DNA of 64,000 nucleotides, from assembly GCF_900199635.1 (NCBI RefSeq), contig NZ_LT962687.1, forward strand, positions 556,863-620,862. Reading direction: 5' to 3'. The position numbers and the translations under genes are program-made. Within the stretch, counting starts at the first letter, position 1; each line of letters starts with the position of its first letter. This DNA comes from Anaerotruncus massiliensis (ex Togo et al. 2026). GTDB lineage: Bacteria > Bacillota > Clostridia > Oscillospirales > Ruminococcaceae. Of this stretch, positions 15,696 through 23,021 are shown piece by piece. The notes beneath the pieces are model-generated. The model saw nothing but the letters and a program-made list of their open reading frames with translations. It did not search any database and was not told the DNA's origin.

Positions 15696-16712
15696 ATGGC
15701 GGATCAAAAGATGGACAGCGGAGAAATCCTGCTGTACGACAACGGCGGCGAAAAGGAATTTATAAGCGTCATTTTCAAGGATGAAAATTTTTGGCTGACG
15801 CAGAAGGCCATGGCGGAGCTGTTCGGCTGTACGCCGGACAACATCTCCCTGCACCTGAAAAATATCTTCGCGGAGGACGAGCTTGACAAGAATTCAGTTA
15901 CCGAGAAATTCTCGGTAACTGCCGCCGACGGCAAAAACTATTTGACCCAGTGCTACAACCTGGACGCCATCATTGCCGTGGGCTACCGGGTGAACTCCAA
16001 AAAGGCCACCCGGTTCCGCCAGTGGGCCACCAGAACGCTGAAAGAATACATCCAAAAGGGCTTTGTCCTCAACGACGAGCTGATGAAAAACGGCCGCCCC
16101 TTCGGCAAGGACTACTTTGACGAGCTTCTGGAGCGCATCCGGGAGATCCGCGCCAGCGAGCGGCGGGCCTACCAGAAGATCGCCGATGTGTTCGAGCAGT
16201 GCAGCTATGACTACAACAAGAACAGCGAGACCACGAAGGCATTCTACGCCTTTGTGCAGAACAAGCTGCACTTTGCCGTCACGGGTATGACGGCGGCGGA
16301 GCTGATCGCGGACCGGGCCACGCTGGACAGCCCCACCATGGGCCTGACCACCTGGAAGGGCGCGCCGGATGGGAAAATCCTCAAGAGCGACACGCTGATC
16401 GCCAAAAACTATCTCAATGAAAAGGAACTCTCCCGCCTGAACCGCCTGGTCACCATGTTCATCGACTACGCCGAACTGATGGCGGAGGATCAGCAGCTTA
16501 TGAGCATGGCGGACTGGCTGGCGGAAACCGACCGCTTTCTCACCAACAACCGCCGCAAGGTGCTGGAGGACAAGGGGCATATCTCCCACGACGACGCGGT
16601 GAAGAAGGTTGGCGGCATCTATGCGGAGTTCCGCAAAAAGCAGGATGCCGCGTACATCTCGGAGTTTGACCGGGAGACCGCCAAGTATTTGAAGGGCGGT
16701 GACCCGACGTGA
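15696..16712 (+). CDS. rhuM: RhuM-family protein
   Basis: This 338-residue protein belongs to the RhuM family, named from a Salmonella pathogenicity island and often found on mobile elements. Visible family blocks are FWLTQKAMAELFGCTPDNIS (a putative HTH), YNLDAIIAVGYRVNSKKATR, then FRQWATRTLKEYIQKGFVLN, and a C-terminal helical region. Its biochemical role is unknown. The start at 15696 has GGGAGG 7 bases upstream. The stop overlaps the recombinase GTG by 4 bp, so the two are coupled. A perfect palindrome (15896-15920) lies in the coding sequence. Confidence 0.88.
   Translation: MADQKMDSGEILLYDNGGEKEFISVIFKDENFWLTQKAMAELFGCTPDNISLHLKNIFAEDELDKNSVTEKFSVTAADGKNYLTQCYNLDAIIAVGYRVNSKKATRFRQWATRTLKEYIQKGFVLNDELMKNGRPFGKDYFDELLERIREIRASERRAYQKIADVFEQCSYDYNKNSETTKAFYAFVQNKLHFAVTGMTAAELIADRATLDSPTMGLTTWKGAPDGKILKSDTLIAKNYLNEKELSRLNRLVTMFIDYAELMAEDQQLMSMADWLAETDRFLTNNRRKVLEDKGHISHDDAVKKVGGIYAEFRKKQDAAYISEFDRETAKYLKGGDPT
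15896..15920. repeat. Perfect 25-bp palindrome inside rhuM
   Basis: AGTTACCGAGAA (15896-15907) and TTCTCGGTAACT (15909-15920) are exact inverted copies around one central A. The palindrome lies within rhuM codons of the segment NSVTEKFSVTA. It may be a binding site, a hairpin, or incidental. Confidence 0.75.
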
Positions 16713-18865
16713 CGGAGACCTTCACGATCGCGGGCTACTGCCGGATCTCGGTGGACGAGGAGATGGACCGGGAGAACACCTCCATCGAGAATCAAAAGGC
16801 CATTATTCAGGATTTTGTGGCGAAAAAATTCCCCGGCAGCGGCCTGACCTTTTTCGAGGATCGGGACCGCTCCGGGTACACCTTCGAGCAGCGGGAGAGC
16901 TACCAGAAGATGCGCCCCCAGCTCATGGGCCACAAGTATGACATCCTGGTGGTCAAGGACTTCTCCCGATTTGCCCGGCGCAATAGCCGGGGGCTGGTGG
17001 AGCTGGAGGACCTGCGGGACGCGGGGGTGCGCATCATTTCCATCGGTGACTCCATCGACTACCCCACCTACGACGACTGGACGGCCATCCAGTTCCGCTT
17101 CCTCATCAACGAGATGCCGGTGACCGACGCCAGCAAAAAGGTCAAGTCGGTCATCCAGCGCCGCCAGAACGACGGCAAATGGATCTGTGCGGTGCCCTAC
17201 GGCTACGTCATCACCAACAGCAAAACCATGCAGTTCGAGATCGACGAGCCCGCCGCCGTCGTGGTGCGGGACATTTACCGGCTCTACAATGAGGGCTGGG
17301 GCTACAAGAAAATCGCCAACCACCTTACCGACCTGCACATCCCCACCCCCCGCATGGCGGAGAAAGCCCGCAAGGAGGCCCAGGGGGAGGACTCGAAGCG
17401 CAAGGCCCGGCCGGAGTGGAGCATCGTCACCGTACAGGGCATCCTGGAAAACGACTTCTACATCGGCACCCTGCGCCAGGGCAAATACACCCGGAAGAAG
17501 ATCAACGGCGCGGACCGGAAGAAGGACGAGAGCGACCACATCGTCTTTGAAAACCACCACGAACCCATCCTGGATTACCGCACCTTTGCCCTGGCCCAGG
17601 AGGGGCGCAAAAAACGCAGCACCTCCTGCTATCGGGGCATTAAAATCCACGACAACGTGTACTCCGGCTTTCTCTTTTGTGGGGACTGTGGACAGCCCAT
17701 GTTCTCCATGAGCCGCCGGGATCTGCGGCCCGCCTACACCTGCTCCAGCTACCACAAGCGGGGCCTCAAGGGCTGCACCAGCCACCACACACGGGTGGAC
17801 CTGCTGGACGACCTGCTCAAGCGCTACATCCGGCAGGTGAAAGAGAATTCGGCAGATATGCTGGACAAGCTCAACGCCTCCCTCAAGGCCGAGAGCGCTG
17901 AGGTGAAGAACAACGAGGAGACCTCCGTAATCCTGCAAAAGCAGCTGGACGACGCCTGGGAGGAGCTAAAGGCCACCAAGCGCCAGCGGGTGCGGGACGT
18001 GATGAAGCACCCGGAGAAAGAGGAACTGCTGGAACAGACCTATGACGAGCTGGAGGCCGAGCTGGAGGCCAAGATCAGCGGCCTCCAAAACCAGATTGAG
18101 CTGACCGCCGACAAGCGCAACACGATCATCCAGGTCAACCGCATCGCCCGTACGGCGCTGGACATTTTCGACGAGATCTTGGCCAAGGACAAGCTGGACA
18201 AGGTGGATTTGGAGCTGATCATCGAAAAAATCACCGTATACGAGGATCACATTGAAATCCAGCTCAAGGCTGACATCGACCAGCTTTTGCAGTGCGGAAC
18301 CATTTTGGAGGAAACGGCCGCAAATTTTAAGCAGGGCACGGGACATATCTCACAAATCGCCCAGTCCAGCCAAAACCGGCCGGACAAGGTGTTCCGTGTC
18401 AGTGTTATCAGCAGCGGCGACCCCCTTGAAATATATACCGACAACGACGGCGAAGTGATCTTTAAGAAGTATTCCCCCATCGGCGAGCTTTCCGCCTTTG
18501 CCACCCAGTACGCGGAGGTGCTCAGCAAGATCGGCGGCTATCCGGTCGTCGTCTGCGACCGCGACCACGTCATCAGCGTGGCGGGCATCCCCAAAAAGGA
18601 GCTGCTCGAGCGCCGCGTGTCCCCCGCGCTCGAGGAGGTCATGGAGCAGCGCCGCAGCTTCGCGGTGACCGCCGACGGCAAAAAGATGCAGCCGGTGGAG
18701 GGCGTCGACCGCTACGCGCTGGTCGAGGCGCCGATCATCGCCGCGGGCGACGTGTGCGGCAGCCTGATGTTCATCGCGGGCGACAGCCCCGCGCCCGCCA
18801 CCGACACCGAGATCAAGCTCATCCAGGTGGGAGCGGCCTTCCTCGGCCGCCAGATGGAGGAATAA
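16709..18865 (+). CDS. Large serine recombinase fused in frame to the 3' part of spoVT
   Basis: Residues 1-569 are a large serine recombinase. The catalytic domain opens with GYCRISVDEE (nucleophile Ser14) and contains VVKDFSRFARRNSRGLVELE. A recombinase domain (about 165-290) follows, then a zinc ribbon with FCGDCGQPM (near 322) and a coiled-coil (about 385-480). From residue 570 (GDPLEIYTDNDGEVIFKKYS) onward the sequence is SpoVT residues 31-179, including its GAF-like effector domain. The fusion results from integration at codon 32 of spoVT. On the excised circle the recombinase would instead end PLLITRTQWESYCFAMLELA-KRAGI, 596 residues in all. The start is GTG at 16709, inside the rhuM stop. 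Confidence 0.93.
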   Translation: MTETFTIAGYCRISVDEEMDRENTSIENQKAIIQDFVAKKFPGSGLTFFEDRDRSGYTFEQRESYQKMRPQLMGHKYDILVVKDFSRFARRNSRGLVELEDLRDAGVRIISIGDSIDYPTYDDWTAIQFRFLINEMPVTDASKKVKSVIQRRQNDGKWICAVPYGYVITNSKTMQFEIDEPAAVVVRDIYRLYNEGWGYKKIANHLTDLHIPTPRMAEKARKEAQGEDSKRKARPEWSIVTVQGILENDFYIGTLRQGKYTRKKINGADRKKDESDHIVFENHHEPILDYRTFALAQEGRKKRSTSCYRGIKIHDNVYSGFLFCGDCGQPMFSMSRRDLRPAYTCSSYHKRGLKGCTSHHTRVDLLDDLLKRYIRQVKENSADMLDKLNASLKAESAEVKNNEETSVILQKQLDDAWEELKATKRQRVRDVMKHPEKEELLEQTYDELEAELEAKISGLQNQIELTADKRNTIIQVNRIARTALDIFDEILAKDKLDKVDLELIIEKITVYEDHIEIQLKADIDQLLQCGTILEETAANFKQGTGHISQIAQSSQNRPDKVFRVSVISSGDPLEIYTDNDGEVIFKKYSPIGELSAFATQYAEVLSKIGGYPVVVCDRDHVISVAGIPKKELLERRVSPALEEVMEQRRSFAVTADGKKMQPVEGVDRYALVEAPIIAAGDVCGSLMFIAGDSPAPATDTEIKLIQVGAAFLGRQMEE
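18391..18430 (+). other. Right attachment site (attR) of the spoVT element
   Basis: The arm GTGTTATCAGCAGCGG (18402-18417) is the exact reverse complement of the left arm. The shared GGCGA occupies 18416-18420, and host spoVT sequence resumes with CCCCCTTGAAATATA. The joined host site would read AGGGAGGGCGACCCCCTTG, itself roughly symmetric about GA. Confidence 0.9.
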
Positions 18866-18867
18866 CG

Positions 18868-19050
18868 GTGGGCAAGAAGCACAAGGACGGCCCCGTGGAG
18901 GAGCTTTCCGGCCGGGACAAGGTGCGCGTGTCGCGCCTGGTGGAGCACATGATCGCCATCCCGCCCAGCCGCACCGACCCGAACGGCAGCTATACCGGGC
19001 GGCCGATGAATAAGTACGAGGTGCCGGTGCAGGACGCCGACGACCTGTGA
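18868..19050 (+). CDS. Small conserved-looking protein downstream of spoVT
   Basis: This 60-residue basic protein starts with GTG 2 bp after the spoVT stop. It has a charged N-terminus (GKKHKDGPVEELSG), a helix RDKVRVSRLVEHMIAIPPSR, and a Gly/Pro-rich tail ending PVQDADDL. There is no signal peptide or known domain. A strong terminator follows, so it was probably the last gene of the spoVT transcript. Confidence 0.65.
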   Translation: MGKKHKDGPVEELSGRDKVRVSRLVEHMIAIPPSRTDPNGSYTGRPMNKYEVPVQDADDL

Positions 19051-19055
19051 AAAAC

Positions 19056-19092
19056 CGCGCCGCGGCCCCCGGGCCGCGGCGCGTTCGTTTTT
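19056..19092 (+). terminator. Terminator after the spoVT unit
   Basis: A perfect 13-bp GC stem (19056-19068 with 19071-19083) is followed by GTTCGTTTTT. Confidence 0.88.
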
Positions 19093-19153
19093 GTCACCAA
19101 AATTTCCGCCCGGCGTATACTGGGGTAAAGACAACAGGCGGAAGGTGAGCAGG

Positions 19154-19312
19154 ATGAAAAAGAAGCAGTTTTTGGACTGCAACTGTTGGGCGCAGTGCTG
19201 CGCGGGTTTCGGCCTGGGCGTGGTGCTGGCGGTGTTCACCTCGCTCAAACTGGTGCTGATCCTGGCGGGCGTCATGCTCGTCGCGCTGGCAATCCGCATC
19301 CTGCTGCTGTGA
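19154..19312 (+). CDS. Small Cys-rich single-span membrane protein
   Basis: This 52-residue protein has a basic start (MKKKQF), a Cys cluster (DCNCWAQCC, residues 8-16) and one or two hydrophobic helices to the end. It is not recognised as a known family. GAAGGTGAGCAGG lies before the ATG. It is 23 bp upstream of spoVM and may share its transcript; a membrane or sporulation role is only guessed from position. Confidence 0.6.
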   Translation: MKKKQFLDCNCWAQCCAGFGLGVVLAVFTSLKLVLILAGVMLVALAIRILLL

Positions 19313-19335
19313 AAACGAGAAAAGGTGGTTGCGCT

Positions 19336-19422
19336 ATGAAGATCGTCGTCATCAAAAGCCCGAAATTCCTCTCCCCGATCCTGCGTTTTTTCTTCAAGAT
19401 CAAGAAAGACCCCGTTACATAA
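19336..19422 (+). CDS. spoVM: SpoVM, membrane-curvature anchor for the spore coat
   Basis: This 28-residue peptide starts MKIVVIKSPKFLSPILRFFF. It matches the SpoVM pattern of a short amphipathic helix, with Lys at positions 2 and 7, Pro at 9, and an aromatic/basic C-terminal face. SpoVM recognises the convex forespore membrane and recruits the SpoIVA ATPase to build the coat basement layer; spoIVA is 3.6 kb away on the same strand. AAGGTGG precedes the ATG. The length is normal for SpoVM (26 residues in Bacillus subtilis). The assignment rests on length and motif, since the protein is too short for strong statistics. Confidence 0.82.
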   Translation: MKIVVIKSPKFLSPILRFFFKIKKDPVT

Positions 19423-19445
19423 CCAGGTAAGCCATCCAAAACACA

Positions 19446-19479
19446 GCGAAGCCCGGCGGGATTCCCCGCCGGGCTTCGC
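19446..19479. terminator. Hairpin after spoVM
   Basis: A perfect 15-bp stem, GCGAAGCCCGGCGGG with its complement, spans a 4-base loop. It has no good T run, so termination efficiency is uncertain. Confidence 0.6.
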
Positions 19480-19520
19480 CGCATCTTGGCGGCGGATTTC
19501 GGCAGCTTGGCGCGATTTCG

Positions 19521-19550
19521 TTGACCGGGGGGGATGCGGACGGGTATGAT
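19521..19550 (+). promoter_or_regulatory. Promoter of the LytTR-DUF3021 pair
   Basis: TTGACC (19521-19526) and TATGAT (19545-19550) are spaced by 18 bases, 43 bp before the LytTR start. Confidence 0.7.
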
Positions 19551-19592
19551 ATAGGCAGAACCGATCGGCCACGATTTCAAAGGAGGGGACGC

Positions 19593-20030
19593 ATGGATAT
19601 CCGAATCAACGAGGACCCCGCGTGCGGCGAACCGGAGATCGTCATCCGCTGCCGGGAGATGGACGAGCGCGTCGTGCGGATGATCGCCGCGCTGCGCGCC
19701 GCCGAGCAGAAGCTGGCGGGCGTCCGGGACGGCAGGACGTTCGTCGTCGACCCGGCGGAGGTCTACTACGCCGAAAGCGTGGACAAACGCACCTTCCTCT
19801 ACACCGCCGACGCGGTCTATGAATCGCCCCTGCGCCTCTACGAGATGGAGGAGCGGTTCGGGGCGGGGGATTTCTTCCGCGCGTCCAAATCCGCGGTGGT
19901 GAACCTCGCGCGGGTCAAGTCGCTGAGCCCGATGCTCGGCGGGAAGATCGAGGTGCTGCTCGAAAACAACGAACGCCTCATGGTATCGAGGCAATATGTC
20001 CCCGGGCTCAGGCAAAAGCTCGGGATTTAA
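19593..20030 (+). CDS. LytTR DNA-binding regulator
   Basis: This 145-residue protein has no receiver domain. The last 100 residues are a LytTR DNA-binding domain: VDPAEVYYAESVDKRTFLYT, then LRLYEMEERFGAGDFFRASK, NLARVKSL and NERLMVSRQYVPGLRQ. The ATG at 19593 has AAAGGAGGGG upstream; a TTG-initiated extension from 19521 would cover the promoter and is rejected. The DUF3021 membrane protein starts 12 bp later. In Firmicutes such LytTR/DUF3021 pairs form small self-regulating units in which the membrane partner modulates the regulator. That relation is inferred here. Confidence 0.88.
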   Translation: MDIRINEDPACGEPEIVIRCREMDERVVRMIAALRAAEQKLAGVRDGRTFVVDPAEVYYAESVDKRTFLYTADAVYESPLRLYEMEERFGAGDFFRASKSAVVNLARVKSLSPMLGGKIEVLLENNERLMVSRQYVPGLRQKLGI

Positions 20031-20042
20031 GGAGGAACGGAT

Positions 20043-20480
20043 ATGGATTACCGTCTGCTGGGCAGGGCGATGAGTTATAAGACGCTGATGCTGATGTATT
20101 TTGCGAGCGGGGTATTCCTGCTGATGCTGTGGGACCTCGTGTGGGCGCGCGAAGGCGCCGCGTCCATGACGACGCTGTGGCAGGTCTTTCTGCTGGCGGT
20201 GCTGCTGTCGGGCGCGCATTTCTGCTGCTACGAGGAGGGAATCCTTCCGCGCGTCCCGGCGCGGGTGAAGCGCGTCCTGCACCTCGTCGTCACCTACCTC
20301 GTCGTGCTCGCGGAGCTTTTCCTCTTCGGCTGGGCGCCGCGCCCGACCTTCGGGATCGTGCTGGCTGCGACCGGGATTTTTCTCGCCGCCTACGCCGCGC
20401 TCTGGCTCGCCTTCTACGTCTATTACCGTGCGCAGAAGGAGCTGCTCAACGAGCGGCTGGAACGCTATAAAAACGCCTGA
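20043..20480 (+). CDS. DUF3021-family four-span membrane protein
   Basis: This 145-residue integral membrane protein has four hydrophobic segments (about 12-32, 44-62, 76-96, 104-127) and a charged C-terminal tail (QKELLNERLERYK), as in DUF3021 proteins. GGAGGAACGGAT precedes the ATG. It is co-transcribed with the LytTR regulator and ends at a bidirectional terminator shared with the facing lipoprotein gene. Confidence 0.8.
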   Translation: MDYRLLGRAMSYKTLMLMYFASGVFLLMLWDLVWAREGAASMTTLWQVFLLAVLLSGAHFCCYEEGILPRVPARVKRVLHLVVTYLVVLAELFLFGWAPRPTFGIVLAATGIFLAAYAALWLAFYVYYRAQKELLNERLERYKNA

Positions 20481-20488
20481 AAAGTAAA

Positions 20489-20523
20489 AAAGCGGCCGGG
20501 ACGAACGTCCCGGCCGCTTTTTG
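20489..20523. terminator. Bidirectional terminator between facing genes
   Basis: A 15-bp stem (20489-20503 with 20506-20520) is flanked by A and T runs, serving the DUF3021 gene on the plus strand and the lipoprotein gene on the minus strand. Confidence 0.88.
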
Positions 20524-20537
20524 ATTTGTTTTTCTCA

Positions 20538-21224
20538 TCAGCCGATCATGACCGCGCCGGCCGTGCCGTCGGCGCTGTGGATGATGATCGGGGGATTCGC
20601 CGCGGCATTCCCGCCGCCGGTCCCGGCGCCGTCGGTTTCGCCGCCCGCTTCGCCTCCGGCTTCGTCGCCCGCCTCCTGCTGGGACATCACCATCAGCGTG
20701 CCCTGGATCTCCTGGAGGACCTCGGCGTATTTCTGGTTGGCCTCGTCCACCTTCTCCTTGCGCGCCTCGGTGTCGTTCGGGTCGATCGCGGCGGCCTCGG
20801 CGTAGAGGTCGGCGGCCTCCTGCACGCGCGGCGCGGCGGCCGCGAGCGTCTCATGCAGCGGCGCGAGGATTTCGGGCGGGGTCAGCGCGCCCACCTCGGA
20901 GAAGGCGTCGCTCAGGCTGTCCATCAGCGCGACGGCCTCGCCCATATAGCCTTCCTCGTTCGGGTCAAGCTGCTGGAAGGCGATCGCCTTCTCCTGCACG
21001 CCCGTCATGATTTCGGTGATCCGCGCGCCGTATTCCTCTTCGGTCAACGGCTCGGCCGGTTCGGAGGACGCGGGCTCGGAGCTCTCCGGCTCGGGCTCGG
21101 AGGAGGAGACCTCGGAGGAGGACGCCTCGGCTGGAGCGCCGCCGCCGCAGGCGGCGAGCGAAAGGGTCAGCATCAGGGCCAGGGCGCAGGCGCCCAGAAT
21201 TTTCAAAGTCCGGTTCATAGGCAT
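20538..21224 (-). CDS. Secreted lipoprotein, function unknown
   Basis: This 228-residue protein has a lipoprotein signal peptide: a basic start, a hydrophobic core, and the lipobox LAAC with lipidated Cys near residue 26. A Ser/Glu/Pro-rich linker (about 30-60) follows, then a helical domain (about 60-190) rich in Glu and Ala. The C-terminus is Gly/Glu-rich and ends with a small hydrophobic patch. No enzyme motif is seen. GGAAGG lies before the ATG at 21224; a second ATG two codons later is possible. The antisense frame is open for much longer upstream, but only this part has signal-peptide and codon support. Confidence 0.8.
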   Translation of the reverse strand: MPMNRTLKILGACALALMLTLSLAACGGGAPAEASSSEVSSSEPEPESSEPASSEPAEPLTEEEYGARITEIMTGVQEKAIAFQQLDPNEEGYMGEAVALMDSLSDAFSEVGALTPPEILAPLHETLAAAAPRVQEAADLYAEAAAIDPNDTEARKEKVDEANQKYAEVLQEIQGTLMVMSQQEAGDEAGGEAGGETDGAGTGGGNAAANPPIIIHSADGTAGAVMIG

Positions 21225-21409
21225 TTCACGTTCCTTCCGAAAAAAATAACGCGGCGTGTTGTCGCGCCGGGATCTGTCGAATCGAAGCGGCGGGAGGGTC
21301 CGCCGCCGGTTTTGCCATGCCGATATTGTACCACACTGGCCGGAATAGTCAAGTCTCGGCAGGATTTGCCCATCCGCGCCGCAACGCGGCGGAAAGGCGG
21401 ACGGGGAGA

Positions 21410-21438
21410 GCATATTCGGGGAGGGCTGGACATATATT
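21410..21438 (+). promoter_or_regulatory. Sigma-E-like promoter of the SPOCS-spoIVA operon
   Basis: GCATATT (21410-21416) and CATATATT (21431-21438) are separated by 14 bases. This closely fits the mother-cell sigma-E pattern KMATATT-N14-CATACAHT. It lies 33 bp before the SPOCS gene and, through it, upstream of spoIVA, a known sigma-E gene in Bacillus. Confidence 0.75.
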
Positions 21439-21470
21439 GATGGTAGCAAACAGAAGGAGAGGGTAATACT

Positions 21471-23003
21471 ATGGAGCTGAATCTGCAAAAACAGACGGTA
21501 AGCATCAACGAGACCATATACGACGGCGTCGTGGAACAGCCGCTCGAGTGTGACGTGCTGCTGCCCGACTACTGCCCCGATATCCAGAAAATCCTCCGCT
21601 GTGAGGTGGTCCCGTCCCTGCTCCTGACCGCAGTGAACGGCGACAAGCTCTCGGTGGACGGCATGGCGATGGCGCACCTCTACTACCTCGACGAGAACGG
21701 CTGTATCCGCCACGCGGAATATAAAATCCCCTACACCCGCGTGGTGGAGCTGCGGTGCGCCCCCCAGAACCCCTCGGTGTGCGTCACCCAGAGCGTCGAC
21801 TATTTCAACTGCCGCGCGGTCAGCTCCCGCCGGCTCGATATGCGCGGCGCGGTCACGATGAACGTGCGGGTGACCGGCCAGACCGAGGAGGAGGTCCTCG
21901 TCGCCGCCGAGGGCGCGGGACTCCAGCTCTGCCCCGACACGGCGGAGAACGCCTGCGTGCTGCCGCGCGTCATGCGCCAGGCGAGCGTGCGCGAGGAGGT
22001 CGAGCTCGGCTATGGGAAGCCGGCCGTGGGCGCGGTCATCCGCGCGTCGGCCTCCGCCCAGGTCACCGATTACAAGGCGATCACCGGCAAGCTCGTCACC
22101 AAGGGGGAGATCACCGTCAAGGTGGTCTACCAGTGCGAGGAGGACGCCAAAAAGCTCGAGGTCATGGAGTACGCGCTGCCGCTGAGCCAGGTGATCGACC
22201 TGGACGGGGTGGACGAGGACTGTTCGTGCAGCGTGTGGTACGAGGTGTGCTCCCTCGACGTGACCCCCAAGGCCAACGCCGACGGGGAGAACCGCGCCTT
22301 CACGCTCGACGTGTCGCTCAACGCCTGCGCGTCGGCCTACCGGCGGATGCAGCTCGACGCGGTGTGCGACTGCTATTCCACCAGCTACGAGTGCAAGCCC
22401 ACCGTCCGGCAGGTGCCGCTGCTGCGCCTGATCGACACGGTCGACGAGACCTGCATGTACAAGGAGACGCTCGACCTGCCGCCCGACGCGGGCAGCATCG
22501 TCGACGTGTGGTGCACGGCGGGCGCGCCCACTGTCCAGATCGAGGAGGACTGCGCCGTCGTGACGGGAAAGATGACGGTGTGCATGTTCGTCTGCGAGGC
22601 AAACGGGGAGATCGCCTATTACGACCAGGCGCGCGAATACAGCCACCGCATCGCCCTGCGCGGCTCCTATGAGACGCTCGTGTTCTCCCCGAACACCTCG
22701 GCGGGGACGGCGGCCTTCACGATGAGCGGGCATGAAAAGCTGGAGGTGCGCTGCCCGGTGCGCATCTGGGGGGAAGTGTGCAGCCTCTACCGCAGGACGG
22801 TGGTGTGCGACGTCACGGTCGACGAGACGCGCGCGAAAACCCGGCGGGACAATGTCCTCTACCTCTATTATGCCAGTGAACGGGAGCCGGTGTGGGAGAT
22901 CGCCAAACGCTACAACACGTCGGTCGCGGCCATTCAGGCGGGCAACCAGCTTGAAGGGGACGTCCTGGAAGGGCGCCAGCTGCTGCTCATCCCGATGAAA
23001 TAA
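21471..23003 (+). CDS. SPOCS (DUF3794) domain protein with C-terminal LysM
   Basis: This 510-residue protein begins with a SPOCS/DUF3794 block (QPLECDVLLPDYCPDIQKIL, about 22-45). The beta-rich domain recurs, with repeated VTGKLVTKGEITVKVVYQCE-like motifs (about 190-225) and VVTGKMTVCMFV (about 365). The last 45 residues are a LysM domain (EPVWEIAKRYNTSVAAIQAG, then GRQLLLIP) that binds peptidoglycan-type glycans. SPOCS proteins are restricted to spore formers and are linked to the coat and spore envelope. GAAGGAGAGGG precedes the ATG. It is 18 bp upstream of spoIVA in an apparent sigma-E operon. Confidence 0.92.
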   Translation: MELNLQKQTVSINETIYDGVVEQPLECDVLLPDYCPDIQKILRCEVVPSLLLTAVNGDKLSVDGMAMAHLYYLDENGCIRHAEYKIPYTRVVELRCAPQNPSVCVTQSVDYFNCRAVSSRRLDMRGAVTMNVRVTGQTEEEVLVAAEGAGLQLCPDTAENACVLPRVMRQASVREEVELGYGKPAVGAVIRASASAQVTDYKAITGKLVTKGEITVKVVYQCEEDAKKLEVMEYALPLSQVIDLDGVDEDCSCSVWYEVCSLDVTPKANADGENRAFTLDVSLNACASAYRRMQLDAVCDCYSTSYECKPTVRQVPLLRLIDTVDETCMYKETLDLPPDAGSIVDVWCTAGAPTVQIEEDCAVVTGKMTVCMFVCEANGEIAYYDQAREYSHRIALRGSYETLVFSPNTSAGTAAFTMSGHEKLEVRCPVRIWGEVCSLYRRTVVCDVTVDETRAKTRRDNVLYLYYASEREPVWEIAKRYNTSVAAIQAGNQLEGDVLEGRQLLLIPMK

Positions 23004-23021
23004 CGGAAAGGGGAGGAAACA

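Larger units (their letters stand above)
4371..18420 (+). mobile_element. 14-kb integrative mobilizable element inserted in spoVT
   Basis: The element starts after codon 32 of spoVT and ends at the matching codon 14,050 bp later. It encodes a type I restriction-modification system, a DUF262/HNH protein, a sigma-like regulator, MobC, a relaxase, RhuM and a large serine recombinase at its right end. There is no type IV secretion or coupling protein, so it would be mobilizable rather than self-transmissible. The ends are perfect 16-bp inverted arms flanking a shared GGCGA. Rejoining at that core restores an uninterrupted 179-codon spoVT, which shows precise site-specific insertion. A circular form would carry the palindromic attP: arm, CGAT, arm. 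Confidence 0.92.

Noticed and set aside
4371-18420. Prophage interpretation of the spoVT element
   Set aside because: There are no capsid, terminase, portal, tail or lysis genes; relaxase and MobC point to a mobilizable element.
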